Notes: generated by a model not told the origin, from the sequence alone. A stretch of DNA of 64,000 bases from Leifsonia psychrotolerans (GCF_013410665.1 NZ_JACCFM010000001.1:2046001-2110000); one strand, 5' to 3'; shown: positions 43,293 to 52,243, numbered from the stretch's first letter. Numbers and translations: made by a program.

Positions 43293-44651
43293 ATGCTGAT
43301 CTCGAGATATTCCAAACCGGAGTTCAACCCTTACGGCGACACGGCGCCGGATGACGCGGCCACGCTTTGGCCGGCGCCCGAGGCACACGGCCCGCTCGCC
43401 GCCACACTTGGGCTTCCCGGCTCAAAATCGCTGACCAATCGCGAACTCGTGCTGTCCGCTCTGGCCGACTCGCCCTCACTGCTTCGCGCGCCGCTGCACT
43501 CCCGTGACAGCGATCTGATGGTCGCGGCCCTCCGTCAGCTCGGCACCACCATCGACGCTGTTCCGGGCGAGGGCGCCTTCGGCGACGACCTGCGGATCAC
43601 ACCGGGTGAGCTGTTCGGCTCCACCACCATCGACTGCGGTTTGGCCGGAACCGTCATGCGCTTTCTGCCGGTTGTGGCCACTCTGGCGCTCGGACCGACG
43701 ACCTTCGACGGCGACGAGGGCGCACGCCGCCGCCCCATGGCGACAACTGTTTCGTCGCTGCGCGCACTCGGAGCCGACGTCAATGACGACGGCCGTATGG
43801 CGCTACCGTTCACGGTGCACGGGAGCGGCTCGCTGCCCGGTGGTGAGGTCACCATCGACGCCGGCTCGTCCAGCCAGTTCGTGTCGGCCCTGCTCCTGGC
43901 CGGCGCCCGGTTCGAGAAGGGGCTGCATCTGCGTCACAGCGGCGAGCGCCTGCCCAGCCTGCCGCACATCGACATGACGATCGCCACTCTCGCCGGTCGT
44001 GGCGTGACGGTCGAGAGCCCCGCACTCGGCGAGTGGATGATCAGCGCCGGCCCGATTGCCGGCGCCGAGATTGACATTGAGCCCGATCTGTCGAACGCCG
44101 CGCCGTTCCTCGCCGCCGCACTCGTCGCCGGAGGCAGCGTCACCATCACCGGTTGGCCGCAGCGCACCACCCAGGTCGGGGCCAATCTGATCGACCTTCT
44201 CCCGCGCTTTGGGGCCACAGTGACTCGCACCGCCGACAGCGTCACGGTCACCGGTGGCGAGAGCATCCGCGGGGTCACCCTTGACCTCTCGACGGGCGGT
44301 GAGCTCGTTCCGAACCTCGTGGCGCTGGCCGCCCTGGCCGACTCGCCGAGTACCATCACGGGCATCGGCCACATCCGCCACCACGAAACCGATCGCTTGG
44401 CGGCCCTTGCGGCCGAGATCAACGGGCTGGGCGGCAACGTCACCGAACTCGAAGACGGCCTGCAGATTGAACCGCGCCCTCTGCACGGCGGACCGTGGCG
44501 CAGTTACGACGACCACCGGATGGCGACCACCGGTGCCATCATCGGCCTTGCTGTTGCCGGCGTCGAGATCGAGAACATCGGCACCACAGCCAAGACCCTG
44601 CCACAGTTCGCCGACCTCTGGCGCGCTCTCGTCGGTGAGGCAGCGCTCTAG
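43293..44651 (+). CDS. aroA: 3-phosphoshikimate 1-carboxyvinyltransferase (EPSP synthase)
   Basis: 452 residues; sixth step of the shikimate pathway, joining shikimate-3-phosphate and PEP. Substrate-binding LPGSKSLTNRELVL lies at about 43-57, CGLAGTVMRFLP at about 114-125 and the C-terminal DDHRMATTGAIIGLA near 410. The N-terminal 20 residues (SRYSKPEFNPYGD) are typical of actinobacterial AroA. The stop is followed at once by the rsgA ATG, so the two genes are cotranscribed. Confidence 0.96.
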   Translation: MLISRYSKPEFNPYGDTAPDDAATLWPAPEAHGPLAATLGLPGSKSLTNRELVLSALADSPSLLRAPLHSRDSDLMVAALRQLGTTIDAVPGEGAFGDDLRITPGELFGSTTIDCGLAGTVMRFLPVVATLALGPTTFDGDEGARRRPMATTVSSLRALGADVNDDGRMALPFTVHGSGSLPGGEVTIDAGSSSQFVSALLLAGARFEKGLHLRHSGERLPSLPHIDMTIATLAGRGVTVESPALGEWMISAGPIAGAEIDIEPDLSNAAPFLAAALVAGGSVTITGWPQRTTQVGANLIDLLPRFGATVTRTADSVTVTGGESIRGVTLDLSTGGELVPNLVALAALADSPSTITGIGHIRHHETDRLAALAAEINGLGGNVTELEDGLQIEPRPLHGGPWRSYDDHRMATTGAIIGLAVAGVEIENIGTTAKTLPQFADLWRALVGEAAL

Positions 44652-45701
44652 ATGAGCTGGTGGACCACCGACGAAGACGACGAACCAGAATTCGACGAGT
44701 CCAGTGTGCGGGTGCGCCCCAACCGCAAGGGAAATAAGCCGCGCACCAAGATTCGGCCCGACCATGACAACGCTCTCACCGCTCGCGTTCTCGCCGTCGA
44801 TCGTGGCCGTTACACCGTCATGCTCGACGAGGATCTGCCCACCGAACGCCGGGTCACCGCCGCGCGGGCCAGCGAACTGCGCAAGAAGGCGGTGGTCACG
44901 GGAGACCGCGTCGATATCGTGGGAGACACGACGGGCGCGGAGGGCAGCCTCGCGCGCATCGTGCGCATTGTGCCGCGCACCACGTTGCTGCGCCGCAGCG
45001 CCGACGACACGGATGCCGTCGAACGCGTCATCGTCGCCAACGCCGACCAGATGCTCATCGTGGTGGCAGCGGCGAATCCTGAGCCACGCATCCGTTTGGT
45101 GGACCGGTACCTCGTGGCCGCCTACGACGCCGGCGTCTCCCCCATTCTCTGCATCACCAAGACCGATTTGGCCGACCCTGCCGAATTTCTGAGCAACTTC
45201 GCCGGGCTTGACCTGCCTGTGTTCGAGAGTCGGGAAGACATCATGCCGCTCGAGCAGATCACCGCCGCGCTCGTCGGGCACGACACGGTCTTCGTTGGGC
45301 ACTCCGGAGTGGGCAAGTCCACCCTCGTGAACGCGCTGGTACCAAATGCGAAGCGGGCTGTCGGCGTGGTGAACACGGTGACCGGCCGCGGACGACACAC
45401 GTCCTCGTCCACGATCTCCCTGCGTCTCGAAACCGATGAGGGTCGCGGCTGGGTCATCGACACTCCCGGCGTGCGTTCGTTCGGGCTCGGACATATCAAC
45501 ACCGACAACATCCTCAAGGCGTTCACCGATCTCGCCACGATCGCCGAGACCTGCCCGCGTGGGTGCACCCATCTGCCGGATTCCCCCGACTGCGCCATCA
45601 TGGAGGCCGTCGAGGCCGGCAGGCTGGGCGAGACGGGTACGGCCCGTCTTGACTCTTTGCAGCGCCTACTCGCGACGTTCGCGAACGCACCGGCCCACTG
45701 A
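44652..45701 (+). CDS. rsgA: Ribosome small-subunit-dependent GTPase A
   Basis: 349 residues; GTPase that checks late 30S maturation. Circularly permuted G motifs in the order G4 (TKTDLA, about 172), G1 (GHSGVGKSTL, about 215) and G3 (DTPGVRSFG, about 269), preceded by an OB fold and followed by a zinc motif ETCPRGCTH-x6-C. The N-terminal 40 residues are Arg/Lys-rich. The start abuts the aroA stop with no gap. The aroA-rsgA pair beside a SigH/SigR gene is a conserved actinobacterial arrangement. Confidence 0.95.
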   Translation: MSWWTTDEDDEPEFDESSVRVRPNRKGNKPRTKIRPDHDNALTARVLAVDRGRYTVMLDEDLPTERRVTAARASELRKKAVVTGDRVDIVGDTTGAEGSLARIVRIVPRTTLLRRSADDTDAVERVIVANADQMLIVVAAANPEPRIRLVDRYLVAAYDAGVSPILCITKTDLADPAEFLSNFAGLDLPVFESREDIMPLEQITAALVGHDTVFVGHSGVGKSTLVNALVPNAKRAVGVVNTVTGRGRHTSSSTISLRLETDEGRGWVIDTPGVRSFGLGHINTDNILKAFTDLATIAETCPRGCTHLPDSPDCAIMEAVEAGRLGETGTARLDSLQRLLATFANAPAH

Positions 45702-45716
45702 CCGAGCGGCAGCGGG

Positions 45717-45722
45717 TAGCGT
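45717..45722 (+). promoter_or_regulatory. Putative -10 element of bcp
   Basis: TAGCGT, six bases before the ATG at 45729. The spacer also contains GGAG, but it lies too close to the start to be a good ribosome site. Confidence 0.5.
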
Positions 45723-45728
45723 GGAGTC

Positions 45729-46208
45729 ATGACTGACTCCACGCGCCTTGCAGCCGGCGACCCAGCCCCCACGTTCACGCTGCGTAACCAGGATGGCGCA
45801 TCCGTCTCGCTCTCCGACTTCGCAGGCCAGAATGTTGTGCTCTACTTCTACCCGGCGGCGATGACACCGGGCTGCACGACGCAGGCCTGTGACTTCCGCG
45901 ACAGCCTGGGCTCCCTCGCGGCCGCCGGCTACCAGGTGCTCGGCGTGTCGAAGGATTCCCCAGCCACCCTCACGAAGTTCCAGGAGCGCGACGCCCTCAC
46001 CTTCCCGTTGCTCAGCGACGAAGATCTCACTGTGCACAACGCCTACGGCGCGTACGGCGAGAAGAACCTCTACGGCAAAATCGTCACCGGTGTGCTGCGC
46101 TCGACCTTCGTGATCGACGAAGCCGGCACGATCGAGCTCGCTCTCTACAATGTGAAGGCCACCGGCCATGTTTCGAGCCTGCGCAAGAAGCTGGGCCTCG
46201 CGGCGTAA
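45729..46208 (+). CDS. bcp: Thioredoxin-dependent thiol peroxidase (Bcp/PrxQ)
   Basis: 159 residues, cytoplasmic peroxiredoxin reducing organic and hydrogen peroxides. The peroxidatic Cys49 lies in TPGCTTQACDFRD with the resolving Cys54 five residues later, the atypical 2-Cys PrxQ pattern. Its position beside the SigR region fits thiol-stress defence, although I see no convincing SigR-type promoter upstream. Confidence 0.95.
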   Translation: MTDSTRLAAGDPAPTFTLRNQDGASVSLSDFAGQNVVLYFYPAAMTPGCTTQACDFRDSLGSLAAAGYQVLGVSKDSPATLTKFQERDALTFPLLSDEDLTVHNAYGAYGEKNLYGKIVTGVLRSTFVIDEAGTIELALYNVKATGHVSSLRKKLGLAA

Positions 46209-46262
46209 CCCACGCAGCAACCGGTCACCCGGATCCGGGGACGGCGAACACGAGCGGGCGGG

Positions 46263-47021
46263 CTACGGCAGCCGCGGCACCGCCGCGATCAGCCGACGCG
46301 TGTAGTCCTCGCGCGGTGCGCCGAGCACCGTGGCTGTCGCCCCCTGCTCCACCACCCGGCCGTTCTGCAACACCACCGTTTCGGCGCACAGCGAAGCGAC
46401 GACGCTGAGATCATGCGAGACCATCAGCACCGTCAGACCCTGCGCCGCGCCGAGTTCAGCCAACAACTCCATGATCTGGATGCGCGTCGTCACGTCGAGC
46501 GCACTCACCGGCTCGTCCGCGAGCACGAGCTTCGGCCCGGGGGCGATGGCCCGGGCGATGGCGATGCGCTGCCGCTGTCCGCCCGAGAATTCGTGGGGGT
46601 AGCGCGTGGCGGCATCCGTCGACAGCCCCACCGACTCGAGGGCCGCGGCAACTCGGGCCGCGGCATCCGCACCGGTGGCCAGGCCGAGCGAGCGCAGTGG
46701 CTCCGCGATGATCTGCGCGACGCTCTGCCGCGGATCGAGCGACGAATACGGGTCTTGGAAGACCGTCTGCACGCTGCGTCGGAACCGGCGCATCTGGGCC
46801 CGGTTGCGCGGCACCAGCGGCTCGCCTCCGAAGAGAATCTGCCCGCTGGTGGGCGACGCGAGGCCGAGCAGAAGTCGCAAGAGTGTCGTCTTACCCGAAC
46901 CCGATTCGCCCACGAGGCCCACGCTACGTCCCTCGGTCACGGCGAATGACACATCGTCGAGCGCCTGCGCCCCTCCGCGGTAGGCGAAACTGGCCGCGCG
47001 CAGCTCCAGGATGGCGCTCAC
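46263..47021 (-). CDS. Peptide ABC transporter ATP-binding protein (DppF type)
   Basis: 252 residues. Walker A GLVGESGSGKTTLL (about 36-49), Q-loop near FQDPYSSLDPRQSV, ABC signature FSGGQRQRIAIARAI, Walker B LVLADEPVSALD and H-loop MVSHDLSVV are intact. It powers the importer made by the four upstream genes. The start is a GTG overlapping the stop of the DppD-type gene (GTGA). It is shorter than most DppF proteins because the C-terminal oligopeptide-transporter extension is nearly missing. Confidence 0.92.
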   Translation of the reverse strand: MSAILELRAASFAYRGGAQALDDVSFAVTEGRSVGLVGESGSGKTTLLRLLLGLASPTSGQILFGGEPLVPRNRAQMRRFRRSVQTVFQDPYSSLDPRQSVAQIIAEPLRSLGLATGADAAARVAAALESVGLSTDAATRYPHEFSGGQRQRIAIARAIAPGPKLVLADEPVSALDVTTRIQIMELLAELGAAQGLTVLMVSHDLSVVASLCAETVVLQNGRVVEQGATATVLGAPREDYTRRLIAAVPRLP

Positions 47022-47809
47022 GAGATGTCCAGCGCGTGATCGAGCGTGCGTGCACTCCGCACGAGTTCGGCCGTATACGGATGCTGTGGGGCCGATAGCA
47101 GCGCCGTCAACGTTCCCCGCTCCACGGCAACGCCTGCGCGCAGCACGATCACCCGATCCGTCATGCGGGCGACCACGGCCAAGTCGTGGCTGACGAAGAG
47201 CAACGCCATGCCACGTTCGGCGACGATACGGTCGAGCAGATCGAGCACGTCCGCCTGCACCGTCACGTCGAGCGCTGTCGTGGGTTCGTCGGCGATCAAC
47301 AACTCGGGCCGGCAGGCGAGGGCGATCGCAATCGCCACCCGCTGCCGCTGCCCGCCCGAAATTTCATGCGGATAGGCCGACGCAATACGTTCGGGGTCAG
47401 GCAGACTCACCTCGGCGAGCGCTGCCACGATGCCGGCACGCAACTGCGCGCCGCGCAGCCCCTGATGGCGGCGCAGGGGTTCGGCCACCTGATCTCCGAG
47501 CCGCATGAGCGGGTCGAGCGCGGTGAGCGGGTCCTGAAAGACGACGGCCGCGACCCGCCCGCGCAGTGGCACGAGGCTGCGTTCGGCAGCGCCGATCACC
47601 TGGGTTCCGGCGAGGAGCACGCTGCCGGTCGACACCAAACCGGTCGGCAAAAGGCCTGTCACAGCGAAGGCCGTGAGCGACTTGCCCGACCCCGACTCAC
47701 CGATCAGTCCCAACCGTTCGCCGGCGGCGAGGTCAAACGACAGCGTGTGCAGCAGCGGCAGCCCGTCACGGGTAGCCACAGATAGCTCTGAAACAGACAG
47801 CAGCGTCAT
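47018..47809 (-). CDS. Peptide ABC transporter ATP-binding protein (DppD type)
   Basis: 263 residues from the ATG at 47809, which overlaps the stop of the permease (ATGA); a longer upstream reading is low-complexity Arg-rich and is not used. Walker A GLIGESGSGKSLTAF, signature ISGGQRQRVAIAIAL, Walker B LLIADEPTTALD and H-loop FVSHDLAVV are present. Forms a heterodimer with the DppF-type ATPase downstream. Confidence 0.92.
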   Translation of the reverse strand: MTLLSVSELSVATRDGLPLLHTLSFDLAAGERLGLIGESGSGKSLTAFAVTGLLPTGLVSTGSVLLAGTQVIGAAERSLVPLRGRVAAVVFQDPLTALDPLMRLGDQVAEPLRRHQGLRGAQLRAGIVAALAEVSLPDPERIASAYPHEISGGQRQRVAIAIALACRPELLIADEPTTALDVTVQADVLDLLDRIVAERGMALLFVSHDLAVVARMTDRVIVLRAGVAVERGTLTALLSAPQHPYTAELVRSARTLDHALDIS

Positions 47810-48666
47810 CGTGATCGCCTCCGGGTTGGGTCGGCGACATCCCGCAGCCCGTCGGCGACGAGGTTGACTCCGATGACGAGAATCACCAAGGCGAGGCCGG
47901 GCGCGATGGCCCCGACCGGCGCGGTGGCCACCGTGCCCTGCGCCTCTTGCAGCATCCGACCCCACGACGCATTGGGCGGCGGGGCCCCCAGACCGAGGTA
48001 TGACAGGCTCGCCTCGGCCAGCACAGCCACGCCGAATTGCAGGGCGAGACTCACACCGAGCGTCGGCGCGATGTTCGGCAGCACATGCTGACGGATGATC
48101 CCCGCCCAGCCGGTCCCACTGGTGCGCGCCGCGGTGATGTATTGCGCCGAGAGCACCCGTTTGGTGAGCACCCGGGTGAGCCGGGCGACGATCGCCGACA
48201 TGGCCAAGCCGATGGCCAGTGTGGCGGACCAGAGCGAGGCCCCCTGCGCGGCGACGATCAGCATGGCGAGCAACAGCACGGGGAACGCGATCAGAATGTC
48301 GAAGATGGCCGAGAGTGTGTCGTCGAGCCAGTCTGTCGCGAACGCTGCGGCCAAGCCGAGCACGATGCCGAGAACTGCGGCAATGGCGACGGCCCCGGCG
48401 CCGACACTCAACGCAATGCGGGCGCCGACCATGAGCTGGCTGAGAAGATCCCGCCCGAGTTTGTCGGTGCCGAGCCAGTGAGCCGCACTCGGCGCCTCGA
48501 GCCTCGTGCCCGTGGTGTCGGCGAGCGGGTAGGGCAGCCAGAACAGTGAGACGATCGCGGTGACGACGACGAGGCCCACGCAGACGAGGCCGATCGAAAG
48601 GGTGAGCGAACGGCGAGTGCGTCGTCGCACTGGCGCCGGCGCATCCGCGTGAACCACGGCGCTCAT
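47806..48666 (-). CDS. Peptide ABC transporter permease (DppC type)
   Basis: 286 residues with six membrane segments. The N-terminal Arg-rich tail precedes the first segment; the FGTD-like HWLGTDKLGRDLLSQLMVGAR motif (about 64-84) and the EAA-type loop ending near TSGTGWAGIIRQHVLPN are typical of DppC/OppC. The ATG overlaps the dppB stop by four bases. Confidence 0.92.
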   Translation of the reverse strand: MSAVVHADAPAPVRRRTRRSLTLSIGLVCVGLVVVTAIVSLFWLPYPLADTTGTRLEAPSAAHWLGTDKLGRDLLSQLMVGARIALSVGAGAVAIAAVLGIVLGLAAAFATDWLDDTLSAIFDILIAFPVLLLAMLIVAAQGASLWSATLAIGLAMSAIVARLTRVLTKRVLSAQYITAARTSGTGWAGIIRQHVLPNIAPTLGVSLALQFGVAVLAEASLSYLGLGAPPPNASWGRMLQEAQGTVATAPVGAIAPGLALVILVIGVNLVADGLRDVADPTRRRSR

Positions 48667-49625
48667 CGATTCCCCGAGACGCTCGTGCGCAGCCGCGGGT
48701 CGATCAGTCGCTGCACAATGTCGGCGACGAAGCCGATGATCAGCACGGCCAGTGTCGAGATCAGCAGGACGCCCTGAATGTTCGGGTAGTCGTGCTGTGC
48801 GATGGCCCGCAGCAGCATGTTACCGAGACCGGGAAGGGTGAAGACGCTCTCGACGACGACGGCGCCGAGAAAAGTCGTCGCCAGCTCGATCCCCAAGATG
48901 GAGATCACCGGAACGGAGGCGTTGCGCAGGCCATGCCGCCACATTGCCACTCCGAAGCTCGAGCCTTGAGCGCGGGCGTTGCGCAGAAAGTCGCTGCCGA
49001 GCACGTCGAGGGTGGCGGACCGCACGTAGCGTGAAATTGAGGCCGTCATCACGAGCGAGACCGTGATGATCGGCAGGGCGAGCGAATGCAGTGCGGCGTC
49101 CGGATCGGCCCAGTCGTCACGCGGGAACCCGCCCGAGGGGAACCAACGCAGGTTCACGCTGAATACGCTCACAAGCAGGATGCCGACCCAGAAGGCCGGC
49201 ACGGCAATGCCCAGTTGCGACACGGCCGAGAGCGCGGCACCGTACCACCGGTCGGACTTCCAGGCAGCGATGAATCCGATGAAGAGGGAGAGCACAACAG
49301 CGATGCCGAATGAGATCAGGGTCAACGGCACCGTGACGGCCAGTCGGGAGACGATCTCAGGGCCGACCGGCAACGAGCTGATGAATGAGCTGCCGAGGTT
49401 GAACGTGGCCATCTGCCCGAACCAGGTGACGAACTGCTCGCCGATGGGCTTGTCGCTGCCGACCTGCGCCTGGGCTGCGGCGACCTGCTCGGGTGTGGCG
49501 TTGACCGACAGCAGGGCGTTCGCCGGGTCTCCCGGCAGCAATCGCAGCAGCAGAAAAAGCACGACCATGGCCAGCAGCAGCGAGATCACCAAAAAGGCGA
49601 AGCGGCGCAGCAGATAGGTGGTCAT
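48663..49625 (-). CDS. Peptide ABC transporter permease (DppB type)
   Basis: 320 residues with six membrane segments; N terminus MTTYLLRRFAFLVISLL and the LPGDPA motif are typical of DppB/OppB. The ATPase-docking loop is the segment RNARAQGSSFGVAMWRHGLRN. It is separated from the binding-protein gene by about 200 bases holding a tandem array and a REP palindrome, which is unusual in an otherwise overlapping operon. Confidence 0.92.
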   Translation of the reverse strand: MTTYLLRRFAFLVISLLLAMVVLFLLLRLLPGDPANALLSVNATPEQVAAAQAQVGSDKPIGEQFVTWFGQMATFNLGSSFISSLPVGPEIVSRLAVTVPLTLISFGIAVVLSLFIGFIAAWKSDRWYGAALSAVSQLGIAVPAFWVGILLVSVFSVNLRWFPSGGFPRDDWADPDAALHSLALPIITVSLVMTASISRYVRSATLDVLGSDFLRNARAQGSSFGVAMWRHGLRNASVPVISILGIELATTFLGAVVVESVFTLPGLGNMLLRAIAQHDYPNIQGVLLISTLAVLIIGFVADIVQRLIDPRLRTSVSGNR

Positions 49626-49650
49626 GATTCTCTCAGATTACTGTTTGAGT

Positions 49651-49763
49651 CGGTGGTCGAGCCCCCAACCGGTGGTCGAGCCCCACCACCGATGGTCGAG
49701 CCCCCAACCGTTGGTCGAGCCCCCAACCGTTGGTCGAGCCCCCAACCGTTGGTCGAGCCTGTC
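49651..49763. repeat. Tandem array of a 19-bp GGTCGAG-containing unit
   Basis: About six copies of a unit like GTTGGTCGAGCCCCCAACC, the first ones slightly varied. The sixth copy merges into the left arm of the REP palindrome, so the array looks like an amplified REP arm. Confidence 0.85.
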
Positions 49764-49816
49764 GAGACCCCGTGCCCCGGTCTCACAACCGGCGCCCGCT
49801 CGTGACAGGCTCGACC
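49751..49816. repeat. REP-like palindrome between the peptide-binding and dppB genes (copy 4)
   Basis: Perfect 13-base arms GGTCGAGCCTGTC (49751-49763) and GACAGGCTCGACC (49804-49816), with an inner GAGACC/GGTCTC pair (49764-49769, 49779-49784). In the transcript it would form a nested stem-loop 10 bases after the upstream stop codon, where it could slow 3' decay or end part of the transcripts. Confidence 0.85.
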
Positions 49817-49826
49817 CCGCGAGGTA

Positions 49827-51323
49827 CTACTTCGTGGTGATGTCGTAGACGTAAAACTGCGAGTTCAAACCGTTCAGCGGGTATCCGCTCACGGCACTCG
49901 ATGCGACGACGATCTGCGGGTAGAGGTACAACCACGCGCTGGCGGCGTCCTTCGCAATCTGTTCGTTGACGAGCTTGAGCTTCGCGGTCTGCTCGTCGAC
50001 CGTCGCCGACTGCTCGGCCTCCGATACCCACTGGGTGACCTCGGGGTTGTTGTAGCCCCAGTAGAAGTCGGGGTTGCCGTACCAGACCACGTCCCGATCG
50101 TTCACGTGCTCCTGCAGGGTGGCCTCGAAGTCGCGGCTCTTGAAGACCTTCGTGTACCACTCATCCGAGCTGATCGGGTTGATGTTCACCGTCACGTTGA
50201 CCTTGGCGAGCTCGCTCTTCAGAAACTCGGCGACGGCGGGGTGCGGGTCATAGGTCGGCGTGTCGAGGGTGAACGTGAAGCCGTTCGGGAAGCCGCCCTG
50301 GGCGAGCAGGGTCTTGGCCAACGCCGGGTCGTAGGGGTTCACGCTGGTGAGGTCTTCGTACCAGGGATCGGTCGGCGGAACCATCGAGCCGATCAGGCTG
50401 CCGTAGTCACCCCAGATCGAGTTCAGCAGCTTCGTACGGTCGATGGCCGAGTAGATTCCCTTGCGCACGTCGACGTTGTTGAACGGTGCGACCCTGTCGT
50501 TGAACGCGAGCAGTTCCTTCGTGGTGGAGTTGCCGTTGTTGACGGTGAAGTCGGGGTTGTTCTCGAACTGCGCGAGGGCATCGGGGCTCTGCACGCTCGT
50601 GACGATGTCGACCTGGTTGGTCAGCAGCGCATTTGCGAGCGCTGTCGCGTCGGTGAAGTAGTTGAAGACGACCTCGGGGTTCTTGGCCTTCGCGCCCCGG
50701 TAACCGTCCCACCGTTCGAGACTGAGCGAGCTGCCGCGCTTCCAGGTTCCGACCGTGTACGGGCCGGTCCCGTCCTCAGCGGTCTTCAGATCTTTCGCGT
50801 CCGTGTTGACAATCCAGATATAGCTCAGCAGGTAGGGCAACGAAATCGAACGGCTCGACAGATCGATCACGACTGTCGTGGCATCAGGGGTCTCGATTCC
50901 AGCGATCACGGCGAGGCTCGACTTGCGCGCAGACTGGGAGTCCTCGGCGGTGACGCGCTCGATGCTTGCCTTCACATCGGCGCTGGTGAGCGTCTTACCG
51001 GAGTGAAAGGTCACACCGGGCACGAGGGTGAACGTGTAGGTCAGACCGTCATCACTCACGGTGTATGCGCTGGCGAGCAGCGGTTCGACCGCGCCGTCAT
51101 CGGTGAGCTTGAACAGCCCCTCATAGACGTTGCCGTTCAACGCCTCGGTGCCGCCCTGCCCACCACCGGCGGTGTTATCAAGGTTCTGAGGTTCGTAGAT
51201 CGAACCGATTTCGATGGCCTTCGCCCCGGATGCGCTGGCATCGCTTGTCGAGGGAGCGCACCCCGCCAGGGCGAGGGTCGCGACGAGTGCGGCGGCAAGA
51301 ACGGCCGTCGTGGATTTTTTCAC
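49827..51323 (-). CDS. Peptide/nickel-type ABC substrate-binding lipoprotein (DppA/OppA family)
   Basis: 498 residues from a GTG at 51323, chosen because AGGAG lies six bases upstream and because it begins with a Sec lipoprotein signal: VKKSTTAVLAAALV, lipobox LALAGC with the Cys near residue 22. A longer upstream reading lacks a signal-like start. The SBP family 5 domain contains GNVYEGLFKL, TFTLVPGVTFHSGKTLTSADVKASIER and later FNDRVAPFNNVDVRKGIYSAIDR. It captures peptides or related solutes outside the cell for the four-gene transporter downstream. Confidence 0.92.
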   Translation of the reverse strand: MKKSTTAVLAAALVATLALAGCAPSTSDASASGAKAIEIGSIYEPQNLDNTAGGGQGGTEALNGNVYEGLFKLTDDGAVEPLLASAYTVSDDGLTYTFTLVPGVTFHSGKTLTSADVKASIERVTAEDSQSARKSSLAVIAGIETPDATTVVIDLSSRSISLPYLLSYIWIVNTDAKDLKTAEDGTGPYTVGTWKRGSSLSLERWDGYRGAKAKNPEVVFNYFTDATALANALLTNQVDIVTSVQSPDALAQFENNPDFTVNNGNSTTKELLAFNDRVAPFNNVDVRKGIYSAIDRTKLLNSIWGDYGSLIGSMVPPTDPWYEDLTSVNPYDPALAKTLLAQGGFPNGFTFTLDTPTYDPHPAVAEFLKSELAKVNVTVNINPISSDEWYTKVFKSRDFEATLQEHVNDRDVVWYGNPDFYWGYNNPEVTQWVSEAEQSATVDEQTAKLKLVNEQIAKDAASAWLYLYPQIVVASSAVSGYPLNGLNSQFYVYDITTK

Positions 51324-51392
51324 GGAGAACTCCTGTGTGGATGACGAGTAGAAACGGGCAACTTCGCCCGACGAACACGAACCAAGACTCAC

Positions 51393-51453
51393 CGGGCGTC
51401 GCGAGACGCCCGACTGTTCCAGCTCTCAGACCCGATCTTTCCGGTCGGGTCTG
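51393..51453 (-). promoter_or_regulatory. Two hairpins between the DUF1684 and peptide-binding genes
   Basis: Reading leftward: CAGACCCGA/TCGGGTCTG (51453-51427, 9-11 base pairs) and then GGGCGTC/GACGCCC with one more pair (51412-51393, 8 base pairs, 4-base loop). They may end the DUF1684 transcript or form a structured leader for the peptide operon, which starts about 70 bases further on. No U-tract follows either. Confidence 0.5.
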
Positions 51454-51472
51454 GTGAGCGGCACTGACTCAG

Positions 51473-52243
51473 TCAGTAGATGGAGTGGCCCCCGCGGAAC
51501 TGAACAGCCTTCTCGCCGGCTTCGACTGGCACGAGGAAACGGTTGTTCCGTGGCGGCAAAGGACAGTTGTAGTGAATCGAAAAACCGCACGGCGGAACAA
51601 AAGCCTGATTGAAGTCGAGAATGACGGTGCCTGCCTCGCCGAACGCGCTGGCGGAACGGTGCACGAAGAGAAAACGGCCGGCTTCGTAGCTACCGGAGTC
51701 GTCGGCCACCCCGTTGCTTGCGTCGCCGAAGACCAGAAGCAGTGTGCCGTCGTCGTCGAAGGCACTGAACGTGTAGCCGACGCCGTCCCGAGTGAACGTG
51801 ATGTCGCCGGGGACGACAAGGTTGCGGCTGCCGCCGTTGTCGCGAATGTGCTCGAACGGAATGGTGCGGTCGGCGTCGACGGGTGTGAACTCTGCTTCGA
51901 TCACCCAGCTGGGGTCGAAATCCCACACCGAGACGGTGTCGAAGTTCACGATTGCAGGCGAAGCCGAATCCCAGAGACGGATGCCGCGTTCCGGCTCCCC
52001 CGTCGACAGGTTCGTGCGTGTCAGTGCCGTCGCGGTCACACTCGCGGGCTGGCCCTCGAGGGCGTCGTCGAGGGTGGTCGTGACATCGGCGTCCAGCCAA
52101 CGCGTTTCGACCAGGGCGAGATTCCCGGTCGCCGAAACGACCGTGGCCAGGCGCGCAGCGCGCCAGCGCGCCCACCCGACGCGTGCGGCGTCAACGGCGG
52201 AGTCGGTAGCGTAGCGCTTCACGGAAAGCTCAGAAGTAGTCAT
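51473..52243 (-). CDS. DUF1684 protein
   Basis: 256 residues, no signal peptide. The C-terminal segments GSYEAGRFLFVHRS, GTVILDFNQAFVPPCGFSIHYNCPLPPRNNRFLVPVEAGEK are hallmarks of DUF1684, a cytoplasmic beta-rich family of unknown function. The start is the ATG at 52243 or another two codons upstream at 52249; neither has a good ribosome site. A much longer upstream reading is Arg/Ala/Cys-rich and not credible. Confidence 0.85.
   Translation of the reverse strand: MTTSELSVKRYATDSAVDAARVGWARWRAARLATVVSATGNLALVETRWLDADVTTTLDDALEGQPASVTATALTRTNLSTGEPERGIRLWDSASPAIVNFDTVSVWDFDPSWVIEAEFTPVDADRTIPFEHIRDNGGSRNLVVPGDITFTRDGVGYTFSAFDDDGTLLLVFGDASNGVADDSGSYEAGRFLFVHRSASAFGEAGTVILDFNQAFVPPCGFSIHYNCPLPPRNNRFLVPVEAGEKAVQFRGGHSIY

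Noticed and set aside
49651..49763. Tandem 19-bp repeats as a small CRISPR array
   Set aside because: Copies are directly adjacent with no unique spacers, and no cas gene is in the window.
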